Origin: Stomorhina lunata
Lineage: Eukaryota; Arthropoda; Insecta; Diptera; Rhiniidae
DNA length: 64,000 nucleotides
Direction: 5' to 3'
Assembly (NCBI GenBank): GCA_933228675.1
Contig: OW121744.1
Location: forward strand, 115,653,600-115,717,599
In this document: positions 1-11,572 of the stretch, piece after piece
Layout: each line of letters opens with the position of its first letter
How positions within the stretch are numbered: the first letter of the stretch is position 1
Notes under the pieces: model-generated
What the model was told of the DNA's origin: nothing
The model's database searches: none
What the model saw: the letters and a program-made list of their open reading frames with translations, nothing else
Made by a program: the position numbers and the translations under genes

Positions 1-20
1 TCTAATACACAAAAGTACTA

Positions 21-939
21 CCCAGTAAGAACAGTGTCAAACGTTTGAAATATGATGACTTTTACATTTGATATCAAACGTTTTTTTCAAACTTTTTTCA
101 AACCTAAACAGATGTTTGAGATTTACATTAAGCTATTCTGAATTAAGACTGCTATTTTTGGCCCTTGTGGCTTTGTATTGCAATATGAATTTTTAATAAA
201 ATAAAATAAATAAAATAATTTTCAAATGAGGGTTCATTTGAGAATAAACGTTTGAAAAATTATAGTTTCTCAAATTGAGAATAAAGATTATTCTCAAATC
301 ATTATCAAACCCTAAGATGATTTGAGAATAATTTGAAAAATGGTGTTATATAAATTTGATAAAACCTTATTTCAAATTTTTTTCAAATATTAAAAAAATA
401 ATTTATGTTAAAAAAATTAATGTTTAAGATATTTTAATGGAATGGCATTGCATTTCAAAGAAATTCGTTATTTCATTCGGATTTTTTCAAATTGATCCAT
501 ATTTGACCATAAAACCTTGCTTAAAAAATGTCAAGATTAAAAGTTCAATAATATTCGTATGCATAAGTAAATTTTCTTTGTTTCTTAAAATTTTTCTTAC
601 TTAACAATAAAAAAATTATATTTTAAGCAAAAGAATTCAAATATTATGCACCGTTTTCAAAAACAAAATAAACAAACTCAAAAATATCAAAAATACAACG
701 CCATTTTATTTATGTTCCACATGTAGATGATATCCACATTTGAAAAACCTTTGTGAATGAGGTTTGATAATGATTTGAGAATAAAGGCATTTCTCAATTT
801 GAGAATAAAGTCCCCTTTTTGTTGAGAACGCTATTATTCTTAAATCAGTATCAAATCAGTATCAAACGATTGACCTTTGAAAAAACATTTATTTTCAAAT
901 CATCCTCAATTTGAGAATAAACCTTTTTTCTTACTGGGT
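21..939. mobile_element. hAT-like non-autonomous element (MITE) with 8-bp target duplication
   Basis: Terminal inverted repeats CCCAGTAAGAA (21-31) and TTCTTACTGGG (928-938) bound the unit. The 8-bp direct repeat AAGTACTA lies immediately outside (13-20 and 940-947). An 8-bp duplication with TA at its centre is the hAT pattern (Buster-like nnnTAnnn); this classification is inferred from the ends alone. The interior has no open frame. It is built of many inverted and direct copies of TTTGAGAATAA, TCAAACG and similar words, so it should fold on itself extensively. Confidence 0.75.
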
Positions 940-960
940 AAGTACTACAGTAATATCGAA

Positions 961-1293
961 TACTTTAATTGTGTTTTCAGTTGCCAAAATGCCATAACGT
1001 ATGGCAACTGATAACCAATAACAGAACCTCAGTTGCCCTGTCAATTATTAATCATATTGTAGATGGTAAAAAGAGTCAATTCTTGTTGCCAGTTATAGGT
1101 TATTTCAGCAACCGGGAATTAGTAGGGGTACTTTAATTGCGTTGTCAGTTGCCAAAATGTCATTACGTATGGCAACTGATAGCCAATAACAGAACCTCAG
1201 TTGCCCTGTCAATTATCGATTATATTGTAGATGGCAACAAGAGTTAATTCTATTTGCCAGTTATAGGTCATTTCGGCAACCGGGAATTCGTAG
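961..1293. repeat. 168-bp direct tandem duplication
   Basis: Two head-to-tail copies (961-1128 and 1129-1293) run from TACTTTAATTG to AACCGGGAATT. They differ at scattered single bases. Each copy contains the local inverted words TTGCCAAAATG and ATGGCAACTG. No coding potential seen and no family recognised. Confidence 0.85.
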
Positions 1294-1700
1294 TTTCTTA
1301 AATTTTTGTAAAAAAAGCAAAAAAAAATATATTCCCATGTCCCTATCCGACAATGCCTGGAAACTTTATTTTTAAATGAAACAAGTTTTTATTCTGTATT
1401 TTTAAATTTTAGAGACAATCCAAATTTTACAATGTTTTCGCTCAATTAATTTCTTTAGTATAATCGACAACGTAGATTGTATCATATTAAGGTTGTAAAA
1501 ATTTCCATGTAACTTCTGGAAACTTCGATTCGAAAAATCTTAAAGCAACACTAATTTTTAAAAGTTTAAATATTTATATTTTTGTGTTGCCAGTAGACGA
1601 AGCAACTAAAATACGGTTGCCATACACAATTGAGCCATTTATATTTGGCGTAAATATCAAGGTAGATGTAGAGTTTTCTGTATTAAGTTGTGATAAATGA
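1294..1700. other. Unannotated AT-rich stretch
   Basis: No open frame, terminal repeats or recognisable element remnant seen in this interval. Confidence 0.6.
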
Positions 1701-2340
1701 GAATTTTACGAATGTCAATACTCGCTACATCCGATAAATCATGCAGATAAAGCTCCCAGATCTCGTGTGGACATTTATTGTTGAAAGTGGGCCATGTTTG
1801 CCTGACTATTGAACAAGTGGTTTCAAAGGACCAAGTATTTTGCGCTATCCCGTAAAGAAGTTGTCTAATTACTGATTTGCAGGCGGATAGCGGTAAGCCC
1901 GTAAATTAATCGATGTTATCCTGACTCAGGAGTGCACCGGACTTAGCAAGTTTTTCCGCAGTGTGGCTACCAGGTATGTTGTTGTGCCCGGGTACTTAGA
2001 AAAGTTCGATATTACAATGTTTCGCCATCTCGTTAAGAGATGCCCGGCATTCGCGGGTAAGAACAGATCTCGTGTGGACATTAGATAGGGCTTTATGGCA
2101 GCCTGACAAAAACGAATATCGCTATCGTGTATTCTGTGGTATCTTAACTATTTGTCATCTTTGTATATGGCCGATATTTCGGATTGAAGAATTTTACATC
2201 AGGAAGCCAAAAACAAATTTCCTTCCTTAATAGTGGGATGAAGAAGGCCCTCCCTACGCCTATCTTTGACTTGGAGTCGTCCGTGTATACCTCCAGACAA
2301 GCGTCATCAAGGGATGAGGGATCTACAGAGTTATCTGCAG
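1700..2340 (-). pseudogene. Non-LTR retrotransposon RNase H domain, degenerate fragment
   Basis: Read on the minus strand, 2300 down to about 1890 gives successive RNase H motifs. EVYTDDSK carries the first catalytic Asp. SNVHTRSVLTRECRASLNEM follows, then PGHNNIPGSHTAEKLAKSGA, matching the usual 'WVPGHxxIPGNxxADxLAR' end of LINE RNase H domains. A frameshift near AAIK/AL and a stop just before PGHNN show that it is dead. The downstream part (1700-1890) is probably the element's C-terminus and 3'UTR but is not distinctive. Such domains occur in LOA/I/R1-type LINEs, so this is probably a different family from the adjacent Jockey-like fragment. Confidence 0.75.
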
Positions 2341-2401
2341 TAAAGGACTGCGTTTTCTTGTTGTTATTGTAACAGCTCTAACACTTACAATTTAATAATT
2401 T

Positions 2402-2870
2402 TGTTTTTTTTTATGGGGGATCTGTTTTGAGATCAAGGTCAAGAAATTGTGCTACTTCTACTGGATGAATCCATAAATCCTCAGGACTAAGTGAAGTAGG
2501 TTTCGTAGTACAGTTGAAAATGTGGAGGTATTATGAGTACCCTGATCACAACCTGAGCATATGTTGGGGACCGCACGGTCAATGCGGGACCAAAAGATAT
2601 TTAATCTGTTGCTCTATCCCGATCTCAGTTGATCCAGAAAGACTCTTGTTTTTCTTCTTCTGCTATGGGCGACCTCCTAATACAACATTCATGCGATAAC
2701 CTGAAATCGTGGAGTTGGTGGCGTCTTTATGAATGTTGTTTAATGCTGTCATGTACGAGGTATGATCTAAAGGATCAAGTACATATCTTCTTATGCTATC
2801 CTAGGTACCGATAGTGCTAAGTCGGACAGACGTGTTAAGGGCGATTTGTTGTGCCATTAGTTCGACTGGC
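2402..2870 (-). pseudogene. Jockey-like LINE, 3' end of ORF2 (copy 1) with A-tail
   Basis: The minus-strand translation contains SIRRYVLDPLDHTSY, then MNVVLGGRP, then WSRIDRAVPNICSGCDQGTH, then HIFNCTTKPTSLSPEDLW, and ends HPVEVAQFLDLDLKTDPP-stop at 2411. The CxxC...H..H-like cluster followed by 'LWxxPVEVAxFL' is typical of the C-terminus of Jockey-clade ORF2. A stop and at least one frameshift occur. The terminal TAA runs directly into an A-tract (T-tract at 2402-2411 on plus), so the 3'UTR is almost absent. The same family recurs at 3795 and 43190. Confidence 0.8.
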
Positions 2871-3039
2871 AGTCAGTTAAGCATGACAAAGAGTACTTTA
2901 GATGATGTAGTTCTTGAGGCAAAAACATTAGTTGCAGTTCATACGTTCTAAAAAGTGAGTGGATATGACAAACCCTTTAAAACGGGTATGGTTTTTTTTG
3001 GCTGTTGCATATAAATACATAGATATTTATGAGTGACGT

Positions 3040-3691
3040 TGATCTCTATTTAAACATTTTCTTTGCTTTCATTAGTTTTTCACAAATTTCCCTGTTCGTT
3101 TTTCCGCTTTTTCCTTCTACAATAGTTTAAACATCAATGTGACAATTAGTCAATAATTAAGGAAGAATTAAAAAAAATCACAACATCAAAAAAAAGTGTA
3201 AATGAAAGAGAGCAAAAAGAAGAAGAAAATTGAAAACAAAAGAAAATTAGAAAAATCACAATCACAACCTAAAAACACATGTGTATGTATGTTTGAGTGT
3301 TCTAAAAGCGGCGCAGCAAGTGGAGCGGGCCATAAAAAGATAAACAAATAAATAAATACATAAAAATGAATAAAAACTAAAAATTTTTAATGCAGACATA
3401 CAGACTGTGACTTGTGATGGTGGTGTACAACAAAACGACTCTCGATTAGGAGTACGAAAAAATCTGTATTTGGTTCTGTTTATTTTTTGTTCTGCTCTAC
3501 TCTTTTCTGTTCTGTTTTGTTTTTATTTTGTTTTTCTAAGGTTGGTTGACTATTTGTCACAATCGAAAAACAACGGACACTACAACGACAACAAAAACAA
3601 CAACAACAAAGAGAACAGAGAAAACAACAAATTGTAATAATTAAACATCAAACTTTATAATTTATATTGCGCTATCAATAATTGCAACGAG
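3040..3691 (+). other. Candidate non-coding first exon (5'UTR) ending at a consensus splice donor
   Basis: This purine/CAA-rich stretch resembles dipteran 5' leaders: runs of CAAAA, GAAAA and CAACAACAACAA occur between about 3160 and 3640, and no long frame is convincing. It ends ACGAG|GTAAGT at 3691/3692, a perfect match to the donor consensus. A TATAAATA word lies at 3011-3018, but no well-spaced initiator is clear, so the 5' boundary is a guess. The plus-strand exon-like block at 62874 would be a suitable partner. This is inference; CAA-rich DNA is also common in fly introns. Confidence 0.3.
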
Positions 3692-3697
3692 GTAAGT
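3692..3697 (+). promoter_or_regulatory. Consensus 5' splice site GTAAGT
   Basis: The context ACGAG|GTAAGTTC matches the metazoan donor consensus at all six intronic positions. Its position directly after the CAAC-rich leader-like stretch is what makes it notable. Confidence 0.35.
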
Positions 3698-3794
3698 TCT
3701 ACTTTTCTATTTATTTTTTCACTTGAAATTTATATAGGTATTGGGTGTTGAAAAAAGTTCAGTACCTATAAAATTTTACTTAAAATTAAAAAAA

Positions 3795-4190
3795 AGTCAT
3801 CAACAATATCCAGTTATCAATTGAATGTTATACTTGGTGGCCGTCCCCCACCTATTGCAGAGGAAGAGAGAAGTCTGCCGAGAACTACTAGGGTATTACT
3901 GGCACAATTAAGATCAGGTTATTGTAGTCGACTTGATTCATACTGGTCCAGAATTAATCCTACAATACCCAACACCTGTCCAGCTTGTGGAGAAAGTCCA
4001 CACACTACCCAGCACCTCTTTCAATGCGCAGCAAACCCGACACTCCTAACTCCCGATTCCCTATGGACTAACCCTGTTGAAGCGGCGCGTCATTTGGGAA
4101 TGGATTTAGAGGAGTCCCCTAATTTAGGAGAATAATAATGACATATTTTTTTTTCATATTTTGATTGCAGATCACGCTGTTACAACAACA
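3795..4190 (+). pseudogene. Jockey-like LINE, 3' end of ORF2 (copy 2)
   Basis: An open frame at 3821-4135 encodes 104 residues. NVILGGRPPPIAEEERSLPR is followed by LAQLRSGYCSRLDSYWSRI, then CPACGESPHTTQHLFQCAAN, and LWTNPVEAARHLGMDLEE. The C-P-x-C...H....HLF.C knuckle and the 'LWxxPVEAAxHL' tail mark the end of Jockey-clade ORF2. After the stop, GTTACAACAACAACAAC (about 4175-4191) resembles the glutamine-rich or CAA-repeat ends of such elements. The copy is 5'-truncated, as is usual for LINEs. It starts only about 100 bases after the candidate splice donor. Confidence 0.8.
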
Positions 4191-4259
4191 ACAACTTAAA
4201 ATGAAATACATAGTACGATCTTTGACAAATCAAATATCTGATGTTTTTATCGATAACCT

Positions 4260-4833
4260 TTTTTGCAATTGGATTAAGTCTAGTTTAGGTGAACTGCACC
4301 GATCTTAAAAATTTTTACAGCCCTTAAAGAACTTTTAATTTTAAGAACAATAGTATACAAATTTTTGGCAAGTAACTTCTGGTTTGGAAGATATAGTGCT
4401 TTAAATTTCCGAAATACAAATCGATATATCCCTTTTATTTTTGCATCGAGAGTTGCAATATGTATATCATGGGAAAGTGCTCCGAAATATTTTTCAGATG
4501 AGATATCTCAATCGGCATTAAGGAATTATTAACAAAAATGTTAAATTTTACCCTAGGTTTTTGTACAAAATGCTTATATCTAGAAAACTAATCGATATGA
4601 CGTAAACCAATGGTAAAAATAAGTAAGTAGCCAACCTTTTAAGCTTTCATATGGAACCAATATTGAGCCAAAATCTTTCAACATAACAGAGATATCGAGG
4701 GTTATAGTTGATTCTTTTTATCTTTCAGTTCCAAAGTCTAGTTTATATGAACTTTACCGATTTTATAATAAACTTTTAATTTTAAGAATAAAAGTGTAAA
4801 ATGAAATAAAATATAAAAAATTATTTGAAAAAA

Positions 4834-4917
<84 letters not shown>

Positions 4918-5470
4918 ATACACAATGTTACTATCGGTGCAAAAATAAGAGAGATTTATCGATTTATATTTCAGAACTTTAAAGCTGTATATCTCCCAAA
5001 CCAAAATCTTCCGATCTATAAAAACCCTGTCAAAACAAAAAGCTAACAGGAAAAAAATTTAAAAAAATTGATGCAGTCCAGTTGAACTAGCCATGTTCCA
5101 AACTTTTAAACAAATGTTAAATTTTACCCTTGGTTTTTAAGCGAAAATGTTCATAACTCGAAAACTGACCGATATAACGTAATCCAATGATATAAAGGCT
5201 TAAGTAGTCAACCTTTTATAAAAACAAATGTTTAAAATCGGTGCAGTTCAATTTAACTAGACTTTGGAAACGAAAGATTAAAAAAAACTTTGAACCTTAA
5301 TATCTTTGTTATCTTAAAAGTTATGAGCTAATTATCAGTATCAGATGAAATCTTAAAAAGTTGACTACTTAAATCTATCATTATTACGTTATAACGACTA
5401 GTTTTCGAGATATGGACATTTTTGCAAAAAAAAACTAAAGTTTACATTTACTCTTTTTCTTAATAGTTCC
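4260..5470. repeat. Inverted and direct repeat block around a (TA)n tract
   Basis: The segment at about 4500-4770 recurs inverted at about 5230-5470. For example, CAAAGTCTAGTTTATATGAA near 4733 pairs with TTCAATTTAACTAGACTTTG near 5250. A third, direct copy of the part reading GTTAAATTTTACCC...ACGTAATCCAATG lies at 5117-5190. A related fragment, TCTAGTTTAGGTGAACTGCA, lies at 4275. The arms are imperfect. Family unknown; a foldback-type element is possible. Confidence 0.6.
4834..4913. repeat. (TA)n microsatellite, about 40 units
   Basis: Nearly uninterrupted alternating TA. It sits in the loop between the inverted arms described at 4260-5470. Open frames across it (YIYIYI) are artefacts. Confidence 0.95.
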
Positions 5471-6237
5471 TTAATGGGTAAATGAATACTGAAAAGAATT
5501 ATTCACATATAAATGATATTTGGATGCACTTTCACATGACACACATATTGTTACAATCGGTTCAACATTAAGAGAGATGTACCTATTTATATATCCCAAA
5601 CCAAAAGTTTCTTGGCCATAAAAAAGATTTCAAACAAAAGGTACTTTAAGTCGCTATCAGAAAAAAACTTAAAAAAAACGCTACATTTTCCCGTGCTATG
5701 AAGTTTACGAAAGTTTTGAAAATGTGTATAAAATTTAAGGAAAATAAATTGAAAACTGATGAAGGTGTGAAGGTTTAAAAAAAAAATTTAAAGAAAAACT
5801 GATCAAGTAAACCTGATGTGTGTGAAACAGCACTAAGCGATACAGAATAATAATCTAAAGTTGCAAAGGTCGGGTCAACCTTCAGTCAAATTGGTTGAAT
5901 TCAAAATGGTGGATAGCACAAAGAACTTGCTACCTTTTCTTGTATATGGCCATAGTTATTGCTTCAAGACATGTTTGCGATCGGTTGATACTGTTTTTTT
6001 CATATCATAAGGATCATTATAACTTTGTGAGCTTATTTATCTTAGATCGAAATATTCTGAATTTTATACAACTAAATCACTTATAAGTTATTTTATATGT
6101 TATTTTGAGTGACAAATCCTCCAATCTTTAAATTACCTACACCAGTTTATAACCCAAAACTTTTTTGTGTACCCAATATATTTTTATCTTACAGTATTTT
6201 TACAATATATTTCTAATAGAGGGGAAACTTACCAATA
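5471..6237. other. Unannotated AT-rich stretch
   Basis: No supported gene or element. The 63-codon frame at 5895-6086 is AT-driven and unlike any family I know. Confidence 0.6.
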
Positions 6238-6476
6238 TTTATACCCTTCACCAGAATCGGTAGAAAGGGTATATATAAGACTCAGCTATAAGTATATCAA
6301 TAGCTCAAAATCACTTCCCAATCTGGTAATACATAAGGGAGACGTCTCAAGATAATTTTTGTATGATGACAAAATTTAGTAAATATATATGTATCTAGAT
6401 TCATGCATAAAAAAGTCATTGTTGAAGGGTATCATATAGTCGGACTTAACCGACTATATAACTTTCTTATTTGTTT
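6238..6476 (+). repeat. Short internally deleted copy of the 'TATACC...ACTTGTTT' dispersed repeat
   Basis: It begins TTTATACCCTTCACCAG with an adjoining GGGTATATATAAG. It ends GAAGGGTATCATATAGTCGG then ACCGACTATATAACTTTCTT. These are the same 5' and 3' ends as the long copy at 22030-22803; most of the interior is missing. Confidence 0.75.
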
Positions 6477-6831
6477 TTTAATTTGCTTCAATTATTAATA
6501 ATTGTTTTTATATATTTTTCATTAATTCTTGTTAAATCATCATGAATTCATAACTTTTTATTTTTTTTTTTTGCCTTGAATATTTTATGCACAATTCTTA
6601 AAAATGTACTTTTCCTTAGTGGAGTTTTTTCCGACTTGACTGTACACGATTTAAAAAGTTTTATAGAACTCATTTGTAATTAAATTTGTAAATTATTTAA
6701 AAATCTTTAATTATGTAGTTATTAAACAATTGCAGTCAAAATTATTACAAATTATCATAGGACACATGGTTTCAAAATAATAGAAATTTATAAAAAAAAT
6801 GTTTAGATAAATGCATACATACATATGTACA

Positions 6832-7600
6832 TTAGGGTGGGTCATTTTTTTGCCTCAAGTGCTCATAGCAATTGTTTTTCTATGCGATCATTCTAAGGAA
6901 CTTTGGCAAAGAATTTGCGCCGAAGTTTTGTTTGAGTTTTGGAGCTTTTGAACGAAAAATTCCGTACATTTTTAATCCCAAATATTAATAAAACTAACTG
7001 TTAGCTGTATTGAAAAGATTTCATTCTTCTCCAATTAAGTAATATCTCTAGAATTTTGAAATTTTAAGCTTTTTTGATCAAAATTTTGGTAAATCAAAAA
7101 AAAGTTGCATTTTCAAATATTTCTAGTATTTTAAAGACTGTTTCTAACTGGATTATTACAACCAAAGGTTTTTGGTACCGTTGTATTGCCGGCACTTCGC
7201 AAAATCTAAAATTTTATTTATTTCTTAAAACAGCTTAGATAGGTAAATTTAGAAATGCCACTTTTTTTTTGCAAAAATTAACCAAAATTTCGAACGACAC
7301 TTTTTACATTTTCCAAAGTGTCAACTTCACAACCAATTTAATTAAAAAAGTTTAAATGTCCTAAAATTCTACAGACTTCAGGCAATTGTTGGAGTATAAA
7401 AACTTTCCAATACGGCAAGCTGTTAGTTTTATATTTGGGATTGAAAATGTAGAAAATGTTTCGTTCAAATTCTCTAAATCTCAAACAAAACTTTAGCGCC
7501 AATTCTGAAGGACTCAAAATTACTTTAAGACCTATGGTTTCTTTGGGAAAGTTCCTTAGAATGACTGTAAGTACTTTAGTAAAGGGTTATCCATTTCGTG
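6832..7600. mobile_element. Inverted-repeat (foldback-like) element
   Basis: The arm at about 6885-7130 is matched by the inverted arm at about 7270-7570. TTCTAAGGAACTTTGGCAAA (6890) pairs with TTTGGGAAAGTTCCTTAGAA (7543). The AAGTTTTGTTTGAG and TTGAACGAAA blocks also pair in the same order. The left outer end reads TTAGGGTGGGTCATTTTTTT. A matching right end was not found, so the right boundary is uncertain. No coding capacity seen. Confidence 0.6.
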
Positions 7601-8239
7601 GTTTCAAAAGTATAGTACTGGAATTCGACATCTGTCAAACTAAGTTGTTAAACCAATTTTTTTCTTTCGAAAATTACCTCAAAAGAATCAATGCTTGCAA
7701 CATTTCAAGTGACGGTCATTAAAATGATGTAGTGTTTTACACATAATGTCAACGGTCAAGCATTTTGATAAACAAGTAGGAAAGTGCTATAGTCGGTCAA
7801 GCCCGGCCATACGATACCCTTCACCACTTAGGTCAAAGGTGTTCTTTTTCGTAAATAAAGACAAATATTTCCTAAATTTTGTCATAATTCAAACATTTTC
7901 TTAAGATTTATATACTTAAGCTGTTTCCGTCATTTTCACTTATATGGGGGCTAGGGTCAAATGTGGACCGATTATTTAGCGAATTGCTTACACTTTTTAC
8001 AAAAATTATGTATGCCAAAAATAAACTTAAAATTGTAATTATTTTCAGATTTATGAGGTCTTAAGTGATATTTGTCTCATTTAGTGCGTTTTGATAGAAG
8101 AGTTTGTATGGGAGCTATGGTCAAATGTGGACCGATTTCAACGAAATTTGTTACAGTGATTTTGTAGTATTTGTCTTAAATTTAATGAAAAAATACTGAT
8201 ATTTGTGGCCAAAATATCAATTCTGGGAAGTGGGACATA

Positions 8240-9892
8240 CAGTGGTGGTCACGTATTTAGCACAAATGGTATCTGTTATCTCTTATAGGAAATATTAGGT
8301 CCAAATTCAATTTTTTCACTACTTTCTTTTTGTAATGTATTATACGTGATGCGAAGATGAAGTCGTAATCCTTTTATATACATATTTCTTAAAAATAATT
8401 TTTTTTTGCAATTATTTAAAAAAAAAACTCATAAAAAATACTGGACATAAGTTTAGCACAAATTAAAAACAATATTTATTAAAAAACAAAAACAAGTTAT
8501 TCAATTAAATTTCTTTAAAAAAAAACTAATATTTTGTAGGATATCCTTTATTTTGTATAACTGACACACATCTTTTAGGCACACTATTCACAAGAGCCAG
8601 GCAACGCTCATTTGGGATAGCGTGCCATGCTTTTTGGATTTCCGTCCATAAATCATTTAAGTTGTTAGGCTTTAAGCTTGTTATATGATTCTCTATACCA
8701 TTCCAAAGATTCTCAATAGGATTGAGATCCGGAGATTGAGCTGGCCATTTCAAAATATCTATTTGACTCTCCTCCAAGCAACACTTCACAGTACATGAAA
8801 TGTGTTTAAGGTCATTGTCATGCATGAAGCGCCAGCTAGGTGGCATCTTTGCTTCTGCATATAGTATAATGATATCGGCTAGGATATTTTTATAAACGTG
8901 TTGATCCATACGTGTGTCAATTTTGTGTATTGGACCAACTCCATGCCCTGAGAATGCAGCCCACACCATCACATTTCCTCCACCATGTTTTACAGTATTT
9001 GACGTATACTTGGGGTTGTGCTGCATGTTCGGAAAATACCATACATATCTCTTTCCATCAGATCCAAATCTGCAAAACTTTGATTCGTCGCTCCAAAGTA
9101 TGTTTTTCCAAAAATCTAATGGCTTTTCCAAATGCTATCGGACGCAAGAAATTCGTGACTTCAATTTCTTTTTTGACACATGTCGCTTGTGTTGCACGAT
9201 GCAGCCACGCAAATTTTTTTCATTAAGGCGTCTTTGTATCTTTCTGTCGGAGACATCAATACCGTATTTTGATGACATTTCACTATTTATTTCAATGGAG
9301 CTCTTAAAAGGGTCGATCACTGACACTCCATGTATTAAAGAATCCTCTTTTGTTGTCGGTTTTCTTGGTCTAGGTGCCCGTGGACCCTTTTTAATTGTTC
9401 CGTGTGCTTTTATATGGCTCAAAGCATTATATACCATCTTTCTGGAGCAATTTAAAATACATACTTGCTATTTCACTTCCAGGGCATCCTCTCGAATTTA
9501 TTTCATAAATCACCTGTCGTTGCGCATCTGTGCACCATTTATTTTTGGCCATGTCTAATAAATATTTTATTTCTAAAAAACTTTCAACTGTGCACACACA
9601 ATATGATAAAAAACTTACCAAAAATTAATTAAAAATTCAAAAAATAACAGAAATGTAAAATTTTTAATATTTGTGCTAAATCTGTGTCCAGCTCCAATTA
9701 CGTATTACCAACAAATAAATTATATATGAAGCAACTGAAGAAAGGGAATAACAAAAAAAGTAACGGGACTTGTCGATCACACCATAAGCTACAGATCGTG
9801 GCAAAATAAAAATAAAATTATTACTCCAACAGAAAAATATACAGTTTTTAAAACAACGCATAACTAGTGTGCTAAATATGTGACCACCACTG
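8240..9892 (-). mobile_element. Tc1-family transposon, 1.65 kb, TA target duplication
   Basis: Inverted ends CAGTGGTGGTCACGTATTTA (8240) and TAAATATGTGACCACCACTG (ending 9892) differ at one base over 20. They are flanked by TA at 8238-8239 and 9893-9894. The element lies inside the dispersed repeat at 7771-10192, which continues across the site, so the insertion is younger than that repeat. It contains a single transposase reading region on the minus strand. Confidence 0.95.
8526..9552 (-). pseudogene. Tc1-type DD34E transposase, one frameshift and one stop
   Basis: The likely start is the ATG at 9552-9550, giving MAKNKWCTDAQRQVIYEINS (helix-turn-helix N-terminus). The frame shifts near 9440. 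It continues as KPTTKEDSLIHGV and DRKIQRRLNEKNLRGC, with GPRAPRPRKP as a basic GRPR-like linker. It meets an in-frame TAG at 9137-9135, then runs to the end with HLEKPLDFWKNILWSDESKF. Catalytic residues are present: D in WSDESKF, D in MHDNDLKH, and E in DLNPIENLW, with 34 residues between the last two, as in Tc1. GHGVGPIHKI and KWPAQSPDLNP are also family-typical. About 340 residues are expected, matching the family. A fairly recent inactive copy. Confidence 0.9.
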
Positions 9893-10295
9893 TATGTGAG
9901 GTACCATAAATAATGGACCGATTTTGACAAATTTTAATAACCATGGTCCCACTATCAAAAAATTAATCTGTGCCAAATTTCATCAAATTATCTTTAGAAT
10001 ACTTTGATTACATGATTTACATGGGGGTCCAACCAGCCAGACGGACGGACTGACATCCCTAATTCGACTCGGAAAGTGATTCTAAGACTATTGGTATACT
10101 ACTAAAAGGTGGGTCAAAGACAAATATTTCTATGCGTTACATACATCAGCACAAACTTATAATAACTTTTATACCTATGGTGGTGTATAAAAAGGGTATA
10201 AAAGGAAATATGAAAAAAAATATTTTATATGTGTTTCATTTACGTTCACTTTTGAAACCTCGAAATGGATAACCTGCTATTTTGGCTCTATACAA

Positions 10296-11572
10296 TTTAA
10301 ATGAATTCCATTGTCGTTTTACACGAGACATCTTTGCACATATTTCGGAGAATATTAGACCATCGATTCTGCTCTCGAATGGCATTTGTTAATTTACAAA
10401 CTTGCTTTGGATAAAAAAGATATTCATTTTTAAAGTGCTGTGACGGACGCTACAAAAAATGGAAGTGATTTTTTTTTTCAACACGTGGTTACTGTAATTT
10501 TCATCAAAACGGTAATAGTAATAAAAAAATTGTAAATACATTGAAGATAGAGGAAAATCAGAGGATTACAAAACCGCTTTTATAAAATATTTTAATGTTT
10601 CTAGTTTCACCAAAAATCCATAAATAAACTGTTGCGGACGCTACGTGACGGACGATACAGTTTTTACTTGCACGTTTTTTATTAGGAAAAATTTATATTT
10701 CATATTTTTTAATGGTTCTTAAATCAGTAAAAATAATGGTGTTATTTGTTCCCGAATTTCATCTTCTTCATCTTCATGTTCGCGGTTAAAAATGCGATTT
10801 TTTGGGACAATTTATTATTTCGCAACACGGCTACATACATATATTTATTTAAAGTTTTACACATTTTACATTTTATTTTTCGTCCCAAGAATACTGAGGC
10901 TAGATTTGATGATTTTGAAAAAAAAAATTTTTCAAAATCATCAAATTTGCCCCACTGTTTGTTTTTTTAACACATAATGCCTTAAATTTAATCTGTGGAT
11001 ATAGATAGTGTTATTACTTTATGAATAAGACAGACATGTGTACTTAAATTTTGTATTTAATAAATATCATTTTGAAAAAAATATATACTGTGACGGACGC
11101 TACACACTTTTCGATACATATTCTGTAAAATGCTATATATATATTTTTAGCCTAATGTAATAAGTTCTCTTTACGAACCAAGTTAAATTGGAGAAAAAAG
11201 AAAATTTGCACTTGTCAAATTAAAAAAAAAAACCTTTATTTCTGTGACGGACGCTACACATTGTGAGCCCTTTTTTACTTGACGTTATTTATATCACTCC
11301 AATTACTTTGAGCCCACACTGAAACTTGATACCTAAATGTGTGTTTTTGCGATTTTTATGAAAAAACCTATTATTTAAAGAAAAATATAAAAATTCGAGA
11401 TGGGTGTAAATAAAGACCTACCATTCACGAAGAGAGCAATCGAAAATTGTATCCATTTTATATTCTAAAGGATCAATATATGGTAAATTTTTTCGTAAAC
11501 ACAAATACGTGATTTTGACAGTTTTAAAATTTTGTTTTTGGTTTAATGCTTTTCGGATTTGCCCATTTGTTA
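10296..11572. repeat. Left arm of a long inverted repeat with GACGGACGCTAC motifs
   Basis: This 1.28-kb arm pairs with 12812-15421 over its length. For example, CATTCACGAAGAGAGCAATC near 11424 is matched by its complement near 12937. The words CAAATACGTGATTTTGACAG and TTTTATGAAAAAACCTATTA also pair. The 17-base word TGTGACGGACGCTACAC or close variants occurs at about 10438, 10632, 10645, 11089 and 11243. No open frame over 100 codons. It holds the empty site for the mariner in the other arm (10993-11012). Confidence 0.85.

Larger units (their letters stand above)
7771..10192 (-). repeat. Dispersed 'TATACC...ACTTGTTT' repeat, minus orientation, split by a Tc1 insertion
   Basis: On plus it starts AACAAGTAGGAAAGTGCTAT (complement of the family 3' end) and ends near CCTATGGTGGTGTATAA at about 10190. 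The body at 7771-8239 and 9893-10192 is collinear with the copy at 22030-22803, including the complement of a GTCCGTC tract near 10045. The gap is exactly the Tc1-like element at 8240-9892. The layout (TATACC core, GTCY microsatellite, conserved 3' end) resembles fly mini-me or INE-1/DINE-type repeats; that link is an inference. Confidence 0.8.

Noticed and set aside
3407..3637. 76-codon frame in the leader-like block
   Set aside because: The hydrophobic run comes from a T-rich tract and the tail is Asn/Lys from CAA repeats. More plausible as untranslated leader.
4738..5046. Frames with YIYIYI runs (also at 17962-18246)
   Set aside because: Products of (TA)n tracts.
8912..9558. Plus-strand frames of 104 and 214 codons
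   Set aside because: Antisense to the Tc1 transposase, which has matching family motifs on the minus strand.
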